DNA of 20,561 bases from Fragilariopsis cylindrus CCMP1102. Taxonomy: Eukaryota > Bacillariophyta > Bacillariophyceae > Bacillariales > Bacillariaceae. The notes beneath the pieces are model-generated. The model was not told the origin of the DNA, made no database searches, and was given only the letters and a program-made list of their open reading frames with translations. Each line of letters starts with the position of its first letter. The first letter of the stretch is position 1. Positions 18,961-20,561 of the stretch are shown in pieces. The stretch is from assembly GCA_900095095.1 (NCBI GenBank), contig FMBT01000087.1:1-20561 (forward strand), in the 5' to 3' direction. The position numbers and the translations under genes are program-made.

Positions 18961-20561
18961 ATGTATTCTCTTTTAACAAATACAATTTGCATAGTATTCT
19001 TGCTAAGGCTGATTCCGACGACGGCCAAACACCATGTGAGAAATGTAGAGACAAATAATAACGATTCCAACGATGATAGAAGGATGCTACAAACACAAAC
19101 AAATAATGGCAATGATAACGTTCGAGATTGCAACGAGGAATTTTCCTTTGTGACTATCGATGAGATCAGGTCTATCTTCAATTTTCTGATGGAAGCTATT
19201 ACTCCGGTTGATGAAACATCATCATCATCATCATTACCATCACCACCATCATCGTCGCCGACGCAGAGACAACAAGTGGTAGTAAATCCTATCTTGAATT
19301 ATGATGTTACAGTAAGCAAGGTTTGTTTGAAGTGTTCACAGATTGGACTTGAAGACTTCCCTGAAACAACAGAGGAGATCTTACTGAACACTTCACCTTA
19401 TGGATTTCCATCGTACTGCTCAGAAGATAAATATGGATGGAACGCAACTCATAGCGCATTGATATTTTCACCTGTTGATAGTGAAACAGGACAGATTTTA
19501 ACAGGTGAACTTCGAGGATTCATATCAGGCCATGATACAGCTATCGATGTTGATACCGCTCCAACAGATCTATGGCCGTTTGAAAATGTTACTTCGATTT
19601 TATTAAGCAGTACACCTCTACTGACCGATTCGGAGAAAGTTTTATTATTTCAGTCGTTTATATCATCATTGGTGGCTGCCTCTGGTGGTGCAGTTGCGAT
19701 CATGCCAGATTATATTGGATACGGTGAATCGAAAGATTATGATCGTGCATACCTTGCACCTACAGTATACGAACAATCAGCAGCAGTGATCTATGTGGCT
19801 GCAAAACGTTACGTGTCTCAAATAAGTAACGGATGTACAATCCTAATAGATGAAGCAACTATTGTCGGGTATGGTGAGGGAGGATATTTTGCTATCCGTG
19901 GTGCATTAGCACTGGAACAAAATGGTGTTACTGTATTATCGTCACGACCGGGTGGTACTCCTTTGGAATTAGACACACAACTTGGTTTTGTATTAAACTT
20001 AGACGAAGCAAAGTCATCATCATCGGCAGCCCCGCAACTTCTACTTGCATTTTTTGCTTATTCATATTCAAATAACTTTCCATTCCTATCAAATTCGAAT
20101 AATACCGAGCAAGTTGCGTTGCATTCCTCGTGGATGAGTCAAACCGATTCACAAAGGAATATTGTCGATTGGTTTGATTCATCCGAGACACTACCCACAA
20201 CAGATATACTATCATTGCTACCAACCAACAGCATACAAGAGATATTAAACGCAGCGTTAGTGGACCTTTACAAAGAATCGATTTATGAAGGATATCCGAA
20301 TGCATGCGCAGAAGGGATATTTGTAACAGATTCAACCAGAGTACTTTGCGATGCTATTTTAGGTTCAGGTTTATGGAATATCTTATATAATGAGATCAAT
20401 TTTCCAGTTTCTATATGTCATAGTCCACAAGATGATATATTCGGCTTTGATAACATCCCAGACCCAACAGCACTTCCACCAAATATCAAATTTTATAACA
20501 GTAATATGGAAATTTTGAATCCTCGGGGTGGTCACTACAAATCAATGTTCTTCTGTGCGTT
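18961..20561 (+). CDS. Secreted alpha/beta-hydrolase fold protein lacking the nucleophile Ser (3' end cut by window)
   Basis: The frame stays open from ATG 18961 to the window edge (533 codons visible). A signal peptide (about 1-22, ending IPTTA) precedes an Asn/Asp-rich then Ser/Pro-rich linker. The catalytic fold follows: AIMPDYIGYGES (about 247-258) is the segment after strand 5, then DEATIVGYGEGGYFAIRGALAL. The elbow G-Y-x-E-G-G in related secretory lipases/esterases carries Ser at x; here it is Gly305 (GGT at 19873-19875). Acid and base look intact: CHSPQDD (Asp491/492) and RGGHY (His525). Several Cys and N-glycosylation sites fit an extracellular protein. As read, it should be inactive as a Ser hydrolase, or its Ser codon may have been miscalled (AGT to GGT is one base). 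Confidence 0.85.
   Translation, partial: MYSLLTNTICIVFLLRLIPTTAKHHVRNVETNNNDSNDDRRMLQTQTNNGNDNVRDCNEEFSFVTIDEIRSIFNFLMEAITPVDETSSSSSLPSPPSSSPTQRQQVVVNPILNYDVTVSKVCLKCSQIGLEDFPETTEEILLNTSPYGFPSYCSEDKYGWNATHSALIFSPVDSETGQILTGELRGFISGHDTAIDVDTAPTDLWPFENVTSILLSSTPLLTDSEKVLLFQSFISSLVAASGGAVAIMPDYIGYGESKDYDRAYLAPTVYEQSAAVIYVAAKRYVSQISNGCTILIDEATIVGYGEGGYFAIRGALALEQNGVTVLSSRPGGTPLELDTQLGFVLNLDEAKSSSSAAPQLLLAFFAYSYSNNFPFLSNSNNTEQVALHSSWMSQTDSQRNIVDWFDSSETLPTTDILSLLPTNSIQEILNAALVDLYKESIYEGYPNACAEGIFVTDSTRVLCDAILGSGLWNILYNEINFPVSICHSPQDDIFGFDNIPDPTALPPNIKFYNSNMEILNPRGGHYKSMFFCA

Overview
This window looks like nuclear DNA of a photosynthetic stramenopile, most probably a diatom. Three predicted proteins start with a signal peptide followed by an aromatic residue and a basic, Ser-rich stretch (SAF-, GF- and SSF-type junctions), the bipartite plastid-targeting style of diatoms. 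Genes are short, with no or few small GT-AG introns (128-291 bp), and proteins carry Asn, Gln, Ser and Asp runs. Intergenic DNA is very AT-rich and full of microsatellites. Species is not determinable from the sequence alone.

Layout: 1-919 gene-free; LSM3 (-, 920-1189), the U6 snRNP / mRNA-decay Sm-like ring subunit; 1190-2919 gene-free with a foldback; a two-exon secreted Cys-rich, probably GPI-anchored protein (+, 2920-4103); 4104-5625 AT microsatellite, two opposed copies of an ~80-bp mobile-looking element, and small tandem repeats; a plastid-targeted aldo/keto reductase homologue (+, 5626-7149) broken into three frames; a D-box protein, possibly a securin-like APC/C substrate (-, 7498-8435), broken once; a three-exon plastid membrane protein (+, 8871-10333); a histone-fold protein with polyQ (-, 10458-11324); a TMEM184/DUF300 membrane protein (+, 11938-14712), one intron and three frame breaks; 14713-16214 gene-free; an unknown single-membrane-segment protein (+, 16215-16937); an unknown plastid-type membrane protein (-, 17512-18432); and a secreted alpha/beta-hydrolase (+, 18961 to window end, cut by the edge) whose nucleophile position is Gly, not Ser.

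Three gene pairs are divergent and share 0.4-0.6 kb promoter regions (7498/8871, 10458/11324 with 11938, and 17512/18961). There is no evidence of a joint pathway; this reads as ordinary eukaryotic gene order with housekeeping (RNA processing, cell cycle, chromatin), plastid and secretory genes side by side.

Most notable: (i) seven apparent one-base losses, all in the same direction and nearly all at T or A runs, interrupt three otherwise convincing genes, pointing to homopolymer under-calling in the assembly or, less likely, decay or recoding; (ii) a candidate new ~80-bp short mobile element, with two inverted copies each bracketed by its own direct repeat; (iii) a predicted pseudo-hydrolase; (iv) an AKR homologue lacking recognisable catalytic residues. 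I saw no CRISPR, prokaryotic operon, virus or defence system.
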